DNA of 64,000 nucleotides from Kushneria indalinina DSM 14324 (GCF_003385845.1 NZ_QRDJ01000009.1:186001-250000), one strand, 5' to 3'; shown: positions 1 through 9,085, counted from the stretch's first letter. The notes: generated by a model from the sequence alone, not told the origin. A program made the numbers and translations.

Positions 1-98
1 GGCATACGACTAAGGTGGTCCCCTTGTTGACCGTCCCGTGACCGCGCCATGACAGCGTTTGCGAGCCGGCCACCCCGATGTCTGGAGACGCCCTACGC

Positions 99-2456
99 AT
101 GCGCCAACGCTTTCTTTTGCCCCTGATCACGCTGTCCGCTGCATTTGTAAGCGCCCACACACTGGCCACGCAAATGCCGCCGGTGCCGGATCAGCGCCCC
201 GGCCGGCTGGCGCAGGCCGAACAGGCCCTGAGCGAACGTCTGTCGCAGGCGCCCTGGATGGACCAGCGTCTCAGCTCTGACGAGCGCGCCCACGCGGCGC
301 TCAACGAGATGACCACCACCGAGAAGATGTCACTGCTGGCCGGGGATTTCGCCGCCCCCATGGACCCCTCGAAGCAGGTGCGCGGCGCCATCGGCTCGGC
401 CGGTTTCGTACCGGGCGTTAGCCGGCTGGGCATCCCCGCCCAGCAGCAGACCGATGCCGATCTCGGTGTGACCAACCCCGGCTGGATCGACCCGGACCGT
501 CAGGCCACGGCGCTGCCCTCGGTGCTGGCTGCGGCCGCCACCTGGCAGCCCGAACTATCCCATCAGGGGGGCGAGATGATCGCCCGCGAGGCGCGCCACT
601 ACGGCTTCAACGTGCTGCTGGGCGGTACGGCCGGCCTGGTGCGCGACCCGCGTGCCGGGCGCAACTACGAGATGCCCGGAGAAGACCCGCTGCTGTCGGG
701 TCTGACGGCGGCGGCCAAGATCAACGGCATCGAAAGCCAGCACGTGATGTCGACCATCAAGCACTTCGCGATGAACGCCCAGGAGACCGGTCGCCACAAG
801 CTGAGCGCCGACATTGATGAGCAGGCGCTGCAGGAGTCCGATCTGCTCTCGTTTCGCTACGCGCTGGAGCACAGCCACCCGGGGGCGGCGATGTGCGCCT
901 ACAACCGGGTCAACGGCGACTACGCCTGTGAAAACGACTACCTGCTCAATCAGGTGCTCAAGGACGAATGGGGCTACCAGGGCTTTGTGATGTCGGACTG
1001 GGGGGCGGTCTACTCCGCCGCCCCCTCGGCCAACGCGGGCCTTGATCAGCAGTCGGCAGCCGAGGACTTCGACGGCGTGGTCTATTTCGGCGCCCCGCTG
1101 GAAAAGGCGGTCGAGCGCGGCGAGGTCTCCCATGAGCGCATCGATGACATGGCCTATCGCATTCTGCGCAGTACCTTCGCCGCCGGCATCGTGGATCATC
1201 CGCCCGCCGGTGAGCCCATCGACACCGAGGCCCACGCCGACGTGGCCCAGCGCATTGCCGAAAATGCCATGGTGCTGCTGAAAAACGATGATGAGGTGCT
1301 GCCGCTGGACGGCGCGCGGGACAAGCGCATCAGCGTCACGGGCGCCCATGCCGACCGCGCCGTGATCGCCGGCGGCGGCTCGGCCGCGGTGGTGCCGATG
1401 GACGGCGACGCCCTGCCGGATCTCAACCCACCCGCCGGTGTGAACACTCAGCGGCTGTATCCGAAGTCCTCACCGCTGGGCGCGATCGGTCTGCACGCGC
1501 CTGAATCAAATGTCACCTTCAGCGCCGGCGATGACATCGACGAGGCGGTGCGCCAGGCCCGTGACAGCGACGTGGCGGTGGTCTTTGCCCAGCAGTGGAC
1601 CTCGGAGACCATGGACATGCAGAGCCTGGCGCTGGAAGGCGAGCAGAACGCGCTGATCGAGGCGGTGGCGAAAGCCAATCCGCGCACGGTCGTGGTGCTG
1701 GAAACCGGCGGGCCGGTGGCCATGCCCTGGCGCGACGATGTGGCCGCCATCATGGAGGCCTGGTATCCGGGCCAGCGCGGCGGCGAGGCGATCGCCAATG
1801 TGCTCTTCGGGCAGCACAACCCGTCGGGCCGACTGCCGGTGACCTTTCCCAAAAATGATGAGCAGCTGCCGCGAGCGCAGGTGCCGGGGCTTTCCATCGG
1901 CAACAGCGCCTTTTTCGATGTCGACTACAACCGCGAAGGCGCCGATGTCGGCTATCGCTGGTTCGAACGCGAGGGCAAAACGCCGCTGTACGCCTTCGGC
2001 CACGGGCTTTCCTACACCACCTTTGAGCGCCACGACCTGCAACTTGAACGCAGCGGACAGAAAGTGATCGCCCACTTCACGCTCACCAATACCGGCGAGC
2101 GTAACGGGCGCACTACGCCACAGCTTTACGTCCACGCCCCCGATGGTTCACCGGCCCGCCTGGGCGGCTGGCAGAGTATTGAGCTCTCGCCCGGCCAGTC
2201 CCAAGAAGTGAGTATCGAAATCGATCCGCGCCAGTTCGCCCGCTATGACAGCGGCGAGCATCAGTGGCGACTTGAAGGCGGCGACTATCGGGTAAGCCTA
2301 GCCGATTCAGCGACCGACATTGACGAGACGCAGACCGTGGCGCTGCCGGCCAGCGCGGTGGCGATGGGCAAACTGCCGCGTGATTCGGCGCCCTCCACGG
2401 GCGAGGATGAACAGCGCATGGCGGCCAACGAGTCAGCGATAGACGACTCGCCCTGA
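99..2456 (+). CDS. Secreted glycoside hydrolase family 3 (beta-glucosidase type)
   Basis: Predicted 785-residue exo-acting beta-glycosidase that would remove terminal sugars from oligosaccharides outside the cytoplasm. An N-terminal signal peptide (hydrophobic LLPLITLSAAFVSAHTLA) precedes a GH3 N-terminal barrel (about 50-380), a GH3 C-terminal domain (about 390-630) and a fibronectin-III-like domain (about 680-750). The catalytic nucleophile is probably Asp300 in the VMSDWGA motif; the upstream KHFAMN and ETGRHK segments fit the barrel. ATG 99 was chosen over the in-frame ATG 78 because GGAG lies 12 bases before it and the signal peptide then starts correctly. It stands alone: no sugar transporter or regulator adjoins, and a strong terminator follows. 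Natural substrate cannot be told from sequence. Family call firm, specificity open. Confidence 0.9.
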   Translation: MRQRFLLPLITLSAAFVSAHTLATQMPPVPDQRPGRLAQAEQALSERLSQAPWMDQRLSSDERAHAALNEMTTTEKMSLLAGDFAAPMDPSKQVRGAIGSAGFVPGVSRLGIPAQQQTDADLGVTNPGWIDPDRQATALPSVLAAAATWQPELSHQGGEMIAREARHYGFNVLLGGTAGLVRDPRAGRNYEMPGEDPLLSGLTAAAKINGIESQHVMSTIKHFAMNAQETGRHKLSADIDEQALQESDLLSFRYALEHSHPGAAMCAYNRVNGDYACENDYLLNQVLKDEWGYQGFVMSDWGAVYSAAPSANAGLDQQSAAEDFDGVVYFGAPLEKAVERGEVSHERIDDMAYRILRSTFAAGIVDHPPAGEPIDTEAHADVAQRIAENAMVLLKNDDEVLPLDGARDKRISVTGAHADRAVIAGGGSAAVVPMDGDALPDLNPPAGVNTQRLYPKSSPLGAIGLHAPESNVTFSAGDDIDEAVRQARDSDVAVVFAQQWTSETMDMQSLALEGEQNALIEAVAKANPRTVVVLETGGPVAMPWRDDVAAIMEAWYPGQRGGEAIANVLFGQHNPSGRLPVTFPKNDEQLPRAQVPGLSIGNSAFFDVDYNREGADVGYRWFEREGKTPLYAFGHGLSYTTFERHDLQLERSGQKVIAHFTLTNTGERNGRTTPQLYVHAPDGSPARLGGWQSIELSPGQSQEVSIEIDPRQFARYDSGEHQWRLEGGDYRVSLADSATDIDETQTVALPASAVAMGKLPRDSAPSTGEDEQRMAANESAIDDSP

Positions 2457-2474
2457 CCTCGACCGGCCCGGCAC

Positions 2475-2509
2475 AAAAAACCGCCCCCGGCACTGCCGGG
2501 GGCGGTTTT
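2475..2509. terminator. Bidirectional rho-independent terminator
   Basis: GC-rich inverted repeat (ccgcccccggca / tgccgggggcgg) flanked by A-run on the left and T-run on the right. It lies between the GH3 gene and the convergent SDR gene and can serve both. Confidence 0.85.
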
Positions 2510-2535
2510 CAATTCGATCGAAGGGCCGTCATCGC

Positions 2536-3393
2536 CTAGTTGATGATGGCGCCGCCGTTGATGTGCAGCGAGTGGCCGCTGATATAGGAGGCGTCCTTCG
2601 AGGCCAGAAAGACGTAGGCCGGCCCAAGTTCGCTGGGCTGACCGGCACGGCCCATCGGCATCTTCTCGCCCAGGGTCTGCATCAGGGTCGGGTCGAAACG
2701 GCCCATGGTCGAAGGCTGAATCGGCGTCCAGATCGGCCCCGGGGCGACTTCGTTGACCCGAATGCCGTCACCGATCAATGACTCCGACAGCGAGCGGGTA
2801 AAGCCCGTAATCGCGCCCTTGGTCGAGGTGTAGGCCATCAGCATGGCGTTACCCACGAACGGATTGATCGAGGTGGTGTTGATGATGGTGTCGCCGGCCT
2901 TGAGATGCGACCGCACGGCCCTGGCCATATAGAAGTAGCCGTGAATATTGACGTCAAACGTCTCGCGCCACTCGTCATCGGGTATCTCGGTAATGTCCTG
3001 ACGCACCACCTGCGCGGCGGCATTGTTGACCAGGATGTTGATCGCGCCGAATTCCTTGAGCACCTGATCGACGGCCTGCTGGCAGAACGCGCTGTCGCGC
3101 ACATCGCCGCTGATCAGAAGCGCCCGGCGGCCTTCAGCTTCAATCAGGCGCTTCGTCTCTTCGGCGTCCTGCTGCTCGTCAAGATACATCACGGCCACGT
3201 CGGCCCCTTCACGGGCAAAATGCACCGCGGCGCTGCGACCGATGCCGCTGTCGCCACCGGTAATAATGGCCTTTTTGCCCTCGAGTTTGCCGCTGCCGCG
3301 ATAGTCGTCGCGAATGATCTCGGGGGGCGGCGTCATCTCGTGCTCGAACCCGGGCTGGCGATCCTGTGACTGCTTCGGAAACTGATCTGCCAT
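2536..3393 (-). CDS. Stress-type SDR oxidoreductase, paralogue 1 (YghA/GSP39-like)
   Basis: 285-residue NAD(P)-dependent short-chain dehydrogenase of the subgroup containing E. coli YghA and Bacillus general-stress protein 39. An N-terminal extension of about 45 residues (QDRQPGFEHEMTPPPE) precedes the Rossmann nucleotide-binding motif TGGDSGIGRS; the catalytic Ser lies in NTTSINPF and the Tyr-x3-Lys is AYTSTKGA. It ends SGHSLHINGGAIIN, typical of the subgroup. ATG 3393 is preceded by AAAAGGAGAT at good spacing; earlier in-frame starts lack this. Substrate unknown (aldehydes or sugars are possible). First of three paralogues between 2.5 and 6.6 kb; it lies 116 bases downstream of paralogue 2 on the same strand, so could share its transcript. 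Confidence 0.92.
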   Translation of the reverse strand: MADQFPKQSQDRQPGFEHEMTPPPEIIRDDYRGSGKLEGKKAIITGGDSGIGRSAAVHFAREGADVAVMYLDEQQDAEETKRLIEAEGRRALLISGDVRDSAFCQQAVDQVLKEFGAINILVNNAAAQVVRQDITEIPDDEWRETFDVNIHGYFYMARAVRSHLKAGDTIINTTSINPFVGNAMLMAYTSTKGAITGFTRSLSESLIGDGIRVNEVAPGPIWTPIQPSTMGRFDPTLMQTLGEKMPMGRAGQPSELGPAYVFLASKDASYISGHSLHINGGAIIN

Positions 3394-3509
3394 GGTCGAA
3401 ATCTCCTTTTCAAATGGCAAGACGACAGGTCGGCATTTTGTCCGCCTGCCGCCGGATACCTGACGATACGCACGGCCGGCTGGAGCCAACCCTGCAGGAG
3501 CGCACCCCG

Positions 3510-4373
3510 TCAGCCGTTGACGATCATGCCGCCGTTGACGTGGATGGTCTGACCGGTCACATAGCTGCTGTCTTGGCTTGCCAGGTACACATAGGCCGGA
3601 CCGAGTTCGGCGGGCTGGCCGGCGCGCCCCATGGGCGACTGGCTGCCGAAGTCCTCGACCATCTCTTCGTCATACTGCCCCATGGTGGAGGGGATCAGCG
3701 GCGTCCAGATCGGGCCAGGCGCGACCTGATTGACGCGGATGCCGTCACCGACGCACATCTTGGAGAGCGCGCGGGTAAAGCCGGCGTTGGCGCCCTTGGT
3801 GGTGGTGTAGGCCAGCAGATTGGCGTTGCCGGCAAAGGCGTTGACGGAGGTCGTGTTGATGACCGTGCCCTTTGTCTCGCGCAGATGCGGGATGGCCGCC
3901 TTGGCCATGTAAAAGTAGCCGTGGATGTTGACGTCAAAGGTCCGACGCCACTCCTCGTCCGAGGTTTCCTCGGGCCGGTCGTGCAGCACCTGCTGTGCGG
4001 CGTTGTTGACCAGCACATCCAGCTTGCCGAAGGTATCGACGACCTTCTGGACCGAGTTACGGCAGAAGTCGGCATCGGCCACATCACCGGCGATCAGCAG
4101 CGCCTGGCGGCCTTCGGCCTCGATCATCTGCTTCGTGGTCTCGGCATCGTCATGCTCGTCGAGATACATGACGGCCACATCGGCGCCTTCGCGCGCAAAA
4201 TGCACCCCCGCGGCGCGACCGATGCCGCTGTCACCACCGGTGACGATGGCCACCAGGTCCTGCATCTTGCCGCTGCCGCGATAGTTGTCGCGGATGAACT
4301 CGGCCGGCGGGGTCATCTCGCCTTCAACACCGGGCTGGCGATCCTGCTTCTGCGGGGGAATCTGTTCTGCCAT
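3510..4373 (-). CDS. Stress-type SDR oxidoreductase, paralogue 2
   Basis: 287-residue paralogue of the flanking SDRs, with the same N-terminal signature (QDRQPGVEGEMTPPAE), the cofactor motif TGGDSGIGRA, catalytic Ser in NTTSVNAF and Tyr-x3-Lys in AYTTTKGA. The start at 4373 follows AGGGAGA. About 95 bases upstream is a TCTACGCTTTAG element resembling a sigma-S extended -10, so stationary-phase or osmotic induction is likely. Cytosolic; electron donor NAD(P)H by family; substrate not predictable. The divergently transcribed neighbour is the TatD-family nuclease. Confidence 0.92.
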   Translation of the reverse strand: MAEQIPPQKQDRQPGVEGEMTPPAEFIRDNYRGSGKMQDLVAIVTGGDSGIGRAAGVHFAREGADVAVMYLDEHDDAETTKQMIEAEGRQALLIAGDVADADFCRNSVQKVVDTFGKLDVLVNNAAQQVLHDRPEETSDEEWRRTFDVNIHGYFYMAKAAIPHLRETKGTVINTTSVNAFAGNANLLAYTTTKGANAGFTRALSKMCVGDGIRVNQVAPGPIWTPLIPSTMGQYDEEMVEDFGSQSPMGRAGQPAELGPAYVYLASQDSSYVTGQTIHVNGGMIVNG

Positions 4374-4467
4374 GACGCAATCTCCCTGTCATTGGTTGGC
4401 CTGAAGCCAAATGTCATTGATGAATACGACCATCCGCTTCCTGCGTCAGCCGTATTCCGACGAATGT

Positions 4468-4479
4468 CTAAAGCGTAGA
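4468..4479 (-). promoter_or_regulatory. Sigma-S-like -10 element upstream of SDR paralogue 2
   Basis: Minus-strand TCTACGCTTTAG fits the sigma-S extended -10 (KCTAYRCTTAA) apart from the last bases. Expected start near 4464 gives a leader of about 90 bases. The same 12-mer occurs upstream of SDR paralogue 3. Confidence 0.5.
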
Positions 4480-4499
4480 CGCCACCACTTATCCTGCAA

Positions 4500-4527
4500 T
4501 TCACCCTTCGCTACAGGGCGCTACACT
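4500..4527 (+). promoter_or_regulatory. Putative promoter of the TatD-family gene
   Basis: TTCACC, 16-base spacer, TACACT, ending about 30 bases before the ATG at 4559. Partial match to sigma-70. Confidence 0.4.
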
Positions 4528-4558
4528 CCGCATGATCATTGTTGAGAGGAGCGCCGGT

Positions 4559-5335
4559 ATGAGCGCGCAATTTGTGGATACCCACTGCCATTTCGATTTC
4601 CCCCCGTTTGTCGGTGACGAAACGCAGAGCCTGCAGCGGGCGAAGGACGCCGGCGTCGAGAAAATCATTGCCGTCGGCGTCGCAGCAGATCGCTTTGCAG
4701 GCGTCATGGCGCTGGCCGAACGCCATGAACCGGTGTACGCCGCGCTCGGCGTCCACCCCATGGCCATCGGTGAATTCAAGGACGAGCATCTCGAAGAGCT
4801 GGACGCCTGGCTTAAACGGCGCCCCGACAAGCTGGTGGCCATCGGCGAAATCGGGCTGGACCTTTTCATCGATAACCCGCAGTTCGACCGGCAGGAGGCC
4901 TTGCTGGATGCCCAGCTGCGGCTGGCCCGCGACCATGACCTGCCGGTGATCCTGCATTCGCGGCGCACCCACGACAAGCTTGCCATGCATCTGCGACGCC
5001 TCGATGTGCCCCGGTGCGGCGTGGTGCACGGGTTTGCCGGCAGCGAGCAGCAGGCGCAGGCCTTTATCAGGGCGGGGTATTTTATCGGCGTGGGCGGCAC
5101 CATGACCTACGAGCGCGCCAGCAAGACCCGTCGCACCCTGGCGCGTCTGCCGCTGTCGTCACTGCTGCTGGAAACCGATTCGCCGGATATGCCCGTGCAG
5201 GGATTTCAGGGCGAGCCCAATCGCCCCGAGCGGATCAGACACATATGGCAGAGCCTGTGTGAACTTCGTGATGAATCGCCACAGGATATTGCTGACACCC
5301 TCCGCGACAACACCCGCCGGCTGTTTCATCTCTAG
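4559..5335 (+). CDS. yjjV: TatD-family metal-dependent hydrolase (YjjV-like)
   Basis: 258 residues, the normal length for TatD-family phosphoesterases/deoxyribonucleases. Metal ligands are visible in order: VDTHCHFDFPP (His9, His11), GEIGLDLF (Glu), ILHSRRTHDKLAMHL (His), VVHGFAGS (His) and LLETDSPDMP (Asp). The order and wording of these motifs match E. coli YjjV more closely than TatD or YcfH. ATG 4559 was preferred to the in-frame ATG 4532 because GAGAGGAG sits 7 bases upstream. It is a single gene read divergently from SDR paralogue 2 and convergently with paralogue 3. Role inferred from family: cytosolic 3'-5' nuclease or phosphoesterase in DNA housekeeping; not specifically demonstrated here. 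Confidence 0.93.
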   Translation: MSAQFVDTHCHFDFPPFVGDETQSLQRAKDAGVEKIIAVGVAADRFAGVMALAERHEPVYAALGVHPMAIGEFKDEHLEELDAWLKRRPDKLVAIGEIGLDLFIDNPQFDRQEALLDAQLRLARDHDLPVILHSRRTHDKLAMHLRRLDVPRCGVVHGFAGSEQQAQAFIRAGYFIGVGGTMTYERASKTRRTLARLPLSSLLLETDSPDMPVQGFQGEPNRPERIRHIWQSLCELRDESPQDIADTLRDNTRRLFHL

Positions 5336-5596
5336 GCCCGGATAGGAGCTGAAACGATCAGCCTCATCAATATTACGTAATTATTTTACGCATTTAATAA
5401 AAATACGAGTGCCTGAAATTTGATCAGAACAAAAACTGTTCGATTTCTGGCCATCAGAGCACAGTGAAAGACTCATTCGGCAGGTGTTTGCCCCAAAAAC
5501 ACGGCGATACCGAGATTTTGACGTGAAAAGGTACGATGACCACCGGTACCGTCGTTTTAAATAACGCTGTGGCTATCACTGATCTCTCATAAGAAC
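5336..5596. other. AT-rich intergenic stretch without a recognisable gene
   Basis: About 260 bases, more AT-rich than the surroundings, between the TatD-family gene and the terminator pair. A minus-strand reading frame at 5454-5702 runs through a terminator and has no ribosome-binding site. Nothing else could be supported, although an untranslated RNA ending at the following terminator is possible. Confidence 0.4.
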
Positions 5597-5630
5597 AGGG
5601 CGTACCTTCAGAGTACGCCCTTCCTTTTGA
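5597..5630 (+). terminator. Rho-independent terminator, plus strand
   Basis: Inverted repeat agggcgtac / gtacgccct with a 7-base loop, followed by tccttttg. It is 260 bases beyond the TatD-family stop codon. Confidence 0.6.
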
Positions 5631-5673
5631 CAAAAAAGCTTTCGCCCGGCCACAGCCAGTCGACGCAGGACAT

Positions 5674-5705
5674 AAAAAAACCCGCGCCACAGAGCGTGAC
5701 ACGGG
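5674..5705 (-). terminator. Rho-independent terminator of SDR paralogue 3
   Basis: On the minus strand CCCGTGTC pairs with GGCGCGGG (two G-U pairs) around a 9-base loop, followed by seven T residues. It is 38 bases beyond the SDR stop codon. Confidence 0.75.
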
Positions 5706-5742
5706 CGAAAGGTGTAATTTTAATCGTAAAATTTTTACACCG

Positions 5743-6588
5743 TTACGTATTAAGGATAACGCCGCCGTTGAGGTGGATGGTCTGGCCGTTCATGTAGGAC
5801 GACTCTTCGCTGGCCAGATAAACGTAGGCCGGTGCCATCTCGCTGGGCTGACCGGCACGATCCATGGGCACCTGCCCACCGAAGCCTTCCACCTTCTCTT
5901 CATCCATGGTGGCTGGAATCAGCGGTGTCCAGACCGGGCCTGGCGCCACAGCGTTGACGCGAATACCGCGCCCGACCAGCGACATGGCCATCGAGCGCAT
6001 GAAACCCTGAATGGCGCCCTTGGTCGCGGTGTAGTCGATCAGGGTGTTGTTGCCCTTGAAGGCGTTGACCGAGGAGCTCTCGATGATGCTGTCGCCCGCC
6101 TTCATGTGTGCCAGCGCGTGCCTGACCGTGTAGAAGTGACTGAAGATGTTGGTACGGAAGGTGCGCTCGATCTGCTCGTCGGGAATCTGGGTGATGTCGT
6201 CCCAGTCATGCTGTTCGGCGGCATTGTTGACCAGTATGTTGAGCCCGCCTAGCTCGCTGACGGTCCTGTCGATCATGTCACGGCAGAAGTCGGCATCGGC
6301 CACGTCGCCCTTCATCACGAGACAGCGCTGCCCTTCGGCCTCGACCAGCGCGCGGGTCTCCTCGGCATCCTCGTCCTCTGCCAGGTAGTTGATGGCAACA
6401 TCAGCGCCCTCGCGTGCATAGTGCACGGCCACCGCGCGACCGATGCCGCTGTCGCCCCCGGTGATCAGCGCGACCTTGCCCTTGAGCTTGTCAGTGCCCC
6501 GATAGCTGGCCCGGATATATTCGGGCTGCTGATCCATGCGCTCTTCATCACCCGGCTGTGACTGGGGTGCCTGGGTCGAATTGGCCAT
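5743..6588 (-). CDS. Stress-type SDR oxidoreductase, paralogue 3
   Basis: 281-residue member of the same SDR subgroup as paralogues 1 and 2 but more diverged (INYLAEDEDAEETRAL, closer in wording to E. coli YghA). Rossmann motif TGGDSGIGRA, catalytic Ser in ESSSVNAF, Tyr-x3-Lys in DYTATKGA and terminal NGQTIHLNGGVILNT are all intact. Start at 6588 follows AAAAGGAG with 8-base spacing. A TCTACGCTTTAG sigma-S-like -10 lies about 60 bases upstream, identical in 12 bases to that of paralogue 2. It has its own terminator, so forms a single-gene unit. Substrate unknown. Confidence 0.92.
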   Translation of the reverse strand: MANSTQAPQSQPGDEERMDQQPEYIRASYRGTDKLKGKVALITGGDSGIGRAVAVHYAREGADVAINYLAEDEDAEETRALVEAEGQRCLVMKGDVADADFCRDMIDRTVSELGGLNILVNNAAEQHDWDDITQIPDEQIERTFRTNIFSHFYTVRHALAHMKAGDSIIESSSVNAFKGNNTLIDYTATKGAIQGFMRSMAMSLVGRGIRVNAVAPGPVWTPLIPATMDEEKVEGFGGQVPMDRAGQPSEMAPAYVYLASEESSYMNGQTIHLNGGVILNT

Positions 6589-6648
6589 TGCTCAAACTCC
6601 TTTTGAAACATGGGGTGGGTATGCGTCGGTATGTACCGACACTGGCTC

Positions 6649-6660
6649 CTAAAGCGTAGA
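6649..6660 (-). promoter_or_regulatory. Sigma-S-like -10 element upstream of SDR paralogue 3
   Basis: TCTACGCTTTAG on the minus strand; expected start near 6645 gives a leader of about 57 bases. No convincing -35 was seen, which is usual for sigma-S promoters. The remaining 190 bases toward the glutaminase gene hold nothing recognised. Confidence 0.5.
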
Positions 6661-6851
6661 GGGCTGGGGAAAGCGTTCAAGAAAGCGCAGGGAGCAAGGG
6701 GATAAGACAGATCAAGAAATCGGACGGAACAGGGGTCTGCAGAGGCCGACACCGGCGTCTACGACAGAAACAGGGAGGGGAACGGGATAACGCGGGACCC
6801 TCCAAGGCTAACCGATTCGGGCCGACGGCGTCAGGCAGCTCAAGACCGGGG

Positions 6852-7775
6852 TCACGACAAGATGGGTGAGAAGACCGACCAGCCCAGATGCTCGCTGAGC
6901 CTTTCCAGTACAATCATGCCCACCAGTGAATTGCCGCTGGCGTTGAGCGCCGGTGACCACACACAGAGGCTGTAGCGCCCCGGCACCACGGCTACGATGC
7001 CGCCGCCCACGCCGCTCTTGCCGGGCAGCCCCACACGGTAGGCAAAGTTGCCCGCCTCGTCATACAGCCCGCTGGTGGCCATGATGGCGTTGACCTGCTG
7101 GGTCTGGCGCGGTGTCAGGATGGTCTCATCGCCGTGCAGGCAGCGCCCATTGTTGGCCAGAAACGAGACGCCACGCACCAGATCCACACAGCTGGCCGTC
7201 AGTGCACAGTGGTGGAAGTAGCTTTTAAGCACCGCCTCCACATCGTTGTGAAAATTCCCGAACGACTGCATCAGATAGGCCATGGACGCATTGCGGGCAC
7301 GATGCTGATACTCGGAGTCGGCCACTGCCGTATCGGAGATAATATGAGGGTTGTCGGTCAGTCGCCGCACCAGATCGCGCATGGAGAGAATCGGGGCGGC
7401 GTAGCGCGACTGGTTGATATCGGCAATTACCAGGGCGCCTGCATTGATAAAGGGGTTGCGTGGCCGACCCTGCTCGAACTCAAGCTGTACCAGCGAATTG
7501 AAGGCCTGCCCCGACGGCTCGTGCCCAAGCCGCTCCCAGAGTGTTTCACCGGCATGAGAGATGGCCTGCACCAGCCCGAACACCTTGGAAATGCTCTGGA
7601 TCGAAAAGGGCGTATCGGCGTCTCCTGCCTGATACAGCGTGCCATCGGTGCCCAGCATGGCAATCCCGAGCTGACAGGGGTCAACATCTGCCAGCGCCGG
7701 GATATAGTTTGCCACCTGCCCCTGGCCCAACAGCGGGCGCACCTCATCAAGAATGGATTCGAGCAGTACCTGCAT
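6852..7775 (-). CDS. glsB: Glutaminase
   Basis: 307-residue serine-dependent glutaminase, close in length (308) and wording to E. coli YneH. It hydrolyses L-glutamine to glutamate and ammonia in the cytosol. Diagnostic beta-lactamase-like motifs are present: [10 protein letters not shown] (catalytic Ser-x-x-Lys), [27 protein letters not shown] and [15 protein letters not shown] 7775 gives the conserved start [19 protein letters not shown]; the longer in-frame start at 7850 adds unconserved residues. Its ribosome-binding site is weak (AGGACGG). Glutamate supply for osmotic balance or acid resistance is a family-based suggestion. Single gene, divergent from pyrB. Confidence 0.95.
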   Translation of the reverse strand: MQVLLESILDEVRPLLGQGQVANYIPALADVDPCQLGIAMLGTDGTLYQAGDADTPFSIQSISKVFGLVQAISHAGETLWERLGHEPSGQAFNSLVQLEFEQGRPRNPFINAGALVIADINQSRYAAPILSMRDLVRRLTDNPHIISDTAVADSEYQHRARNASMAYLMQSFGNFHNDVEAVLKSYFHHCALTASCVDLVRGVSFLANNGRCLHGDETILTPRQTQQVNAIMATSGLYDEAGNFAYRVGLPGKSGVGGGIVAVVPGRYSLCVWSPALNASGNSLVGMIVLERLSEHLGWSVFSPILS

Positions 7776-7934
7776 GGGTGATAACCGTCCTGACGATGGC
7801 GCGTCGAAAAAAGCGTGTGCAGTGTATCGCGCCGGTCGGTCCGCGCCCATCCTGTCGTGCCACGAATGATCCGCAGACTTAAAAAGCCGTCATCGCCCTG
7901 CCTGTCCCCGATGAAGGGCAGGGGCCTGTCGCGC

Positions 7935-7940
7935 TACACT
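7935..7940 (+). promoter_or_regulatory. Putative -10 of the pyrB promoter
   Basis: GCTACACTAG, 70 bases before the pyrB start. Good -10 (TACACT); no clear -35. A 7-bp hairpin (7896-7923) just upstream lacks a T-run. Confidence 0.35.
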
Positions 7941-8007
7941 AGCGCGCGTTTGCGCCCCACAGTGCCTGCTGTGGTGGATTTGTCCCTCCCAGCCAGAGGC
8001 GAGTGCC

Positions 8008-9048
8008 ATGAGTGCCCATCTGTTGTCCGTTGATAGTTTGTCCCGCGACTACGTCGATCACCTTTTTGATGTAGCGCGCCGCATGGAGCCCATCGCCCAG
8101 CGCCAGAAGATCACGCGGGTGCTGGAAGGCGCCGTGCTGGGCAATCTCTTTTTCGAGGCCAGTACCCGGACGCGCATGAGCTTTCACTCAGCCTTCAGCC
8201 GGCTGGGCGGCAGCGTCTGTGACACCACCGGCTTCACCTTCTCCTCGATGGCCAAGGGCGAATCACTGTATGACACCAGCCGTGTGATCAGCGGCTATGT
8301 CGATGCCATCGTCATGCGCCACCCCGATCTGGGCTCGGTGGCGGAGTTTGCCGCGGCCACCCACGTGCCGGTCATCAACGGCGGTGACGGCCCGGGCGAG
8401 CATCCCAGTCAGGCGCTGCTGGATCTCTATACCATCAACAAGGAGTTCGAGCGGCTGGACAAGAAGCTTGCCGGCGCGCATCTGCTGCTGACCGGTGACC
8501 TCAAGTACGGGCGTACCGTGCATTCGCTGTTGAAGCTATTGTCGCTCTATTCGCCGATGCAGATCACGCTGGTCTCGCCCCCCGGCCTCGAGATGCCCTC
8601 TGACCTGATCGACCGGGCCGAGAATGCCGGCCATCGGGTCCAGCAGCGCGATACCCTGCAGGCCGATTTCAGTGACGTGGACGTGGTGTATGCCACGCGC
8701 ATTCAAAAGGAGCGCTTTACCCAGGAGATGGTGGAAGGCTTCAGTCTGTCCAGCGACTTCAGCGTCGATCGCGCCTTTCTGGATCAGCGCTGCAGCCCCC
8801 ATACCATCGCGATGCATCCGCTGCCGCGTGACAGCCGACCCGGCGCCAACGATCTCAACGTGGATCTCAACGGCGATCCGAGACTGGCGATCTTTCGCCA
8901 GACCGACAACGGCATTCCGGTGCGCATGGCGATCTTTGCCACGCTCATGGGGGTGGACGAGATTTTCGATCGGGATCTGCGAGAAGTGGGCTGGCAGCCG
9001 CCGCGCCGGGTCGGGGTCGACGATGCCGACTTTACGATACTGAAGTAA
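8008..9048 (+). CDS. pyrB: Aspartate carbamoyltransferase catalytic chain
   Basis: Catalyses carbamoyl phosphate + L-aspartate to N-carbamoyl-L-aspartate, the committed step of pyrimidine synthesis. The carbamoyl-phosphate loop FEASTRTRMSFHSAF, the MRHPD segment and HPSQALLDLYTI are visible, and the aspartate-side segment MHPLPRD follows near residue 270. At 346 residues it is about 35 longer than E. coli PyrB, with extra C-terminal sequence (QPPRRVGVDDADFTILK). No pyrI regulatory-chain gene or pyrC follows, so a regulatory partner, if any, lies elsewhere. Start ATG 8008 follows GAGGCGAG. No neighbour is functionally related. Confidence 0.95.
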   Translation: MSAHLLSVDSLSRDYVDHLFDVARRMEPIAQRQKITRVLEGAVLGNLFFEASTRTRMSFHSAFSRLGGSVCDTTGFTFSSMAKGESLYDTSRVISGYVDAIVMRHPDLGSVAEFAAATHVPVINGGDGPGEHPSQALLDLYTINKEFERLDKKLAGAHLLLTGDLKYGRTVHSLLKLLSLYSPMQITLVSPPGLEMPSDLIDRAENAGHRVQQRDTLQADFSDVDVVYATRIQKERFTQEMVEGFSLSSDFSVDRAFLDQRCSPHTIAMHPLPRDSRPGANDLNVDLNGDPRLAIFRQTDNGIPVRMAIFATLMGVDEIFDRDLREVGWQPPRRVGVDDADFTILK

Positions 9049-9085
9049 GTCATCACTTACCCCAGAGCTCTATAGAAATGGGACT

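Noticed and set aside
5454-5702. 82-residue minus-strand frame
   Set aside because: Overlaps the SDR terminator and lacks a ribosome-binding site.
6677-6913. 78-residue minus-strand frame overlapping the end of the glutaminase gene
   Set aside because: Proline/arginine-rich shadow, no start signal.
7896-7923. Hairpin before pyrB as a pyrimidine attenuator
   Set aside because: 7-bp stem without T-run or leader peptide; lies upstream of the probable promoter.
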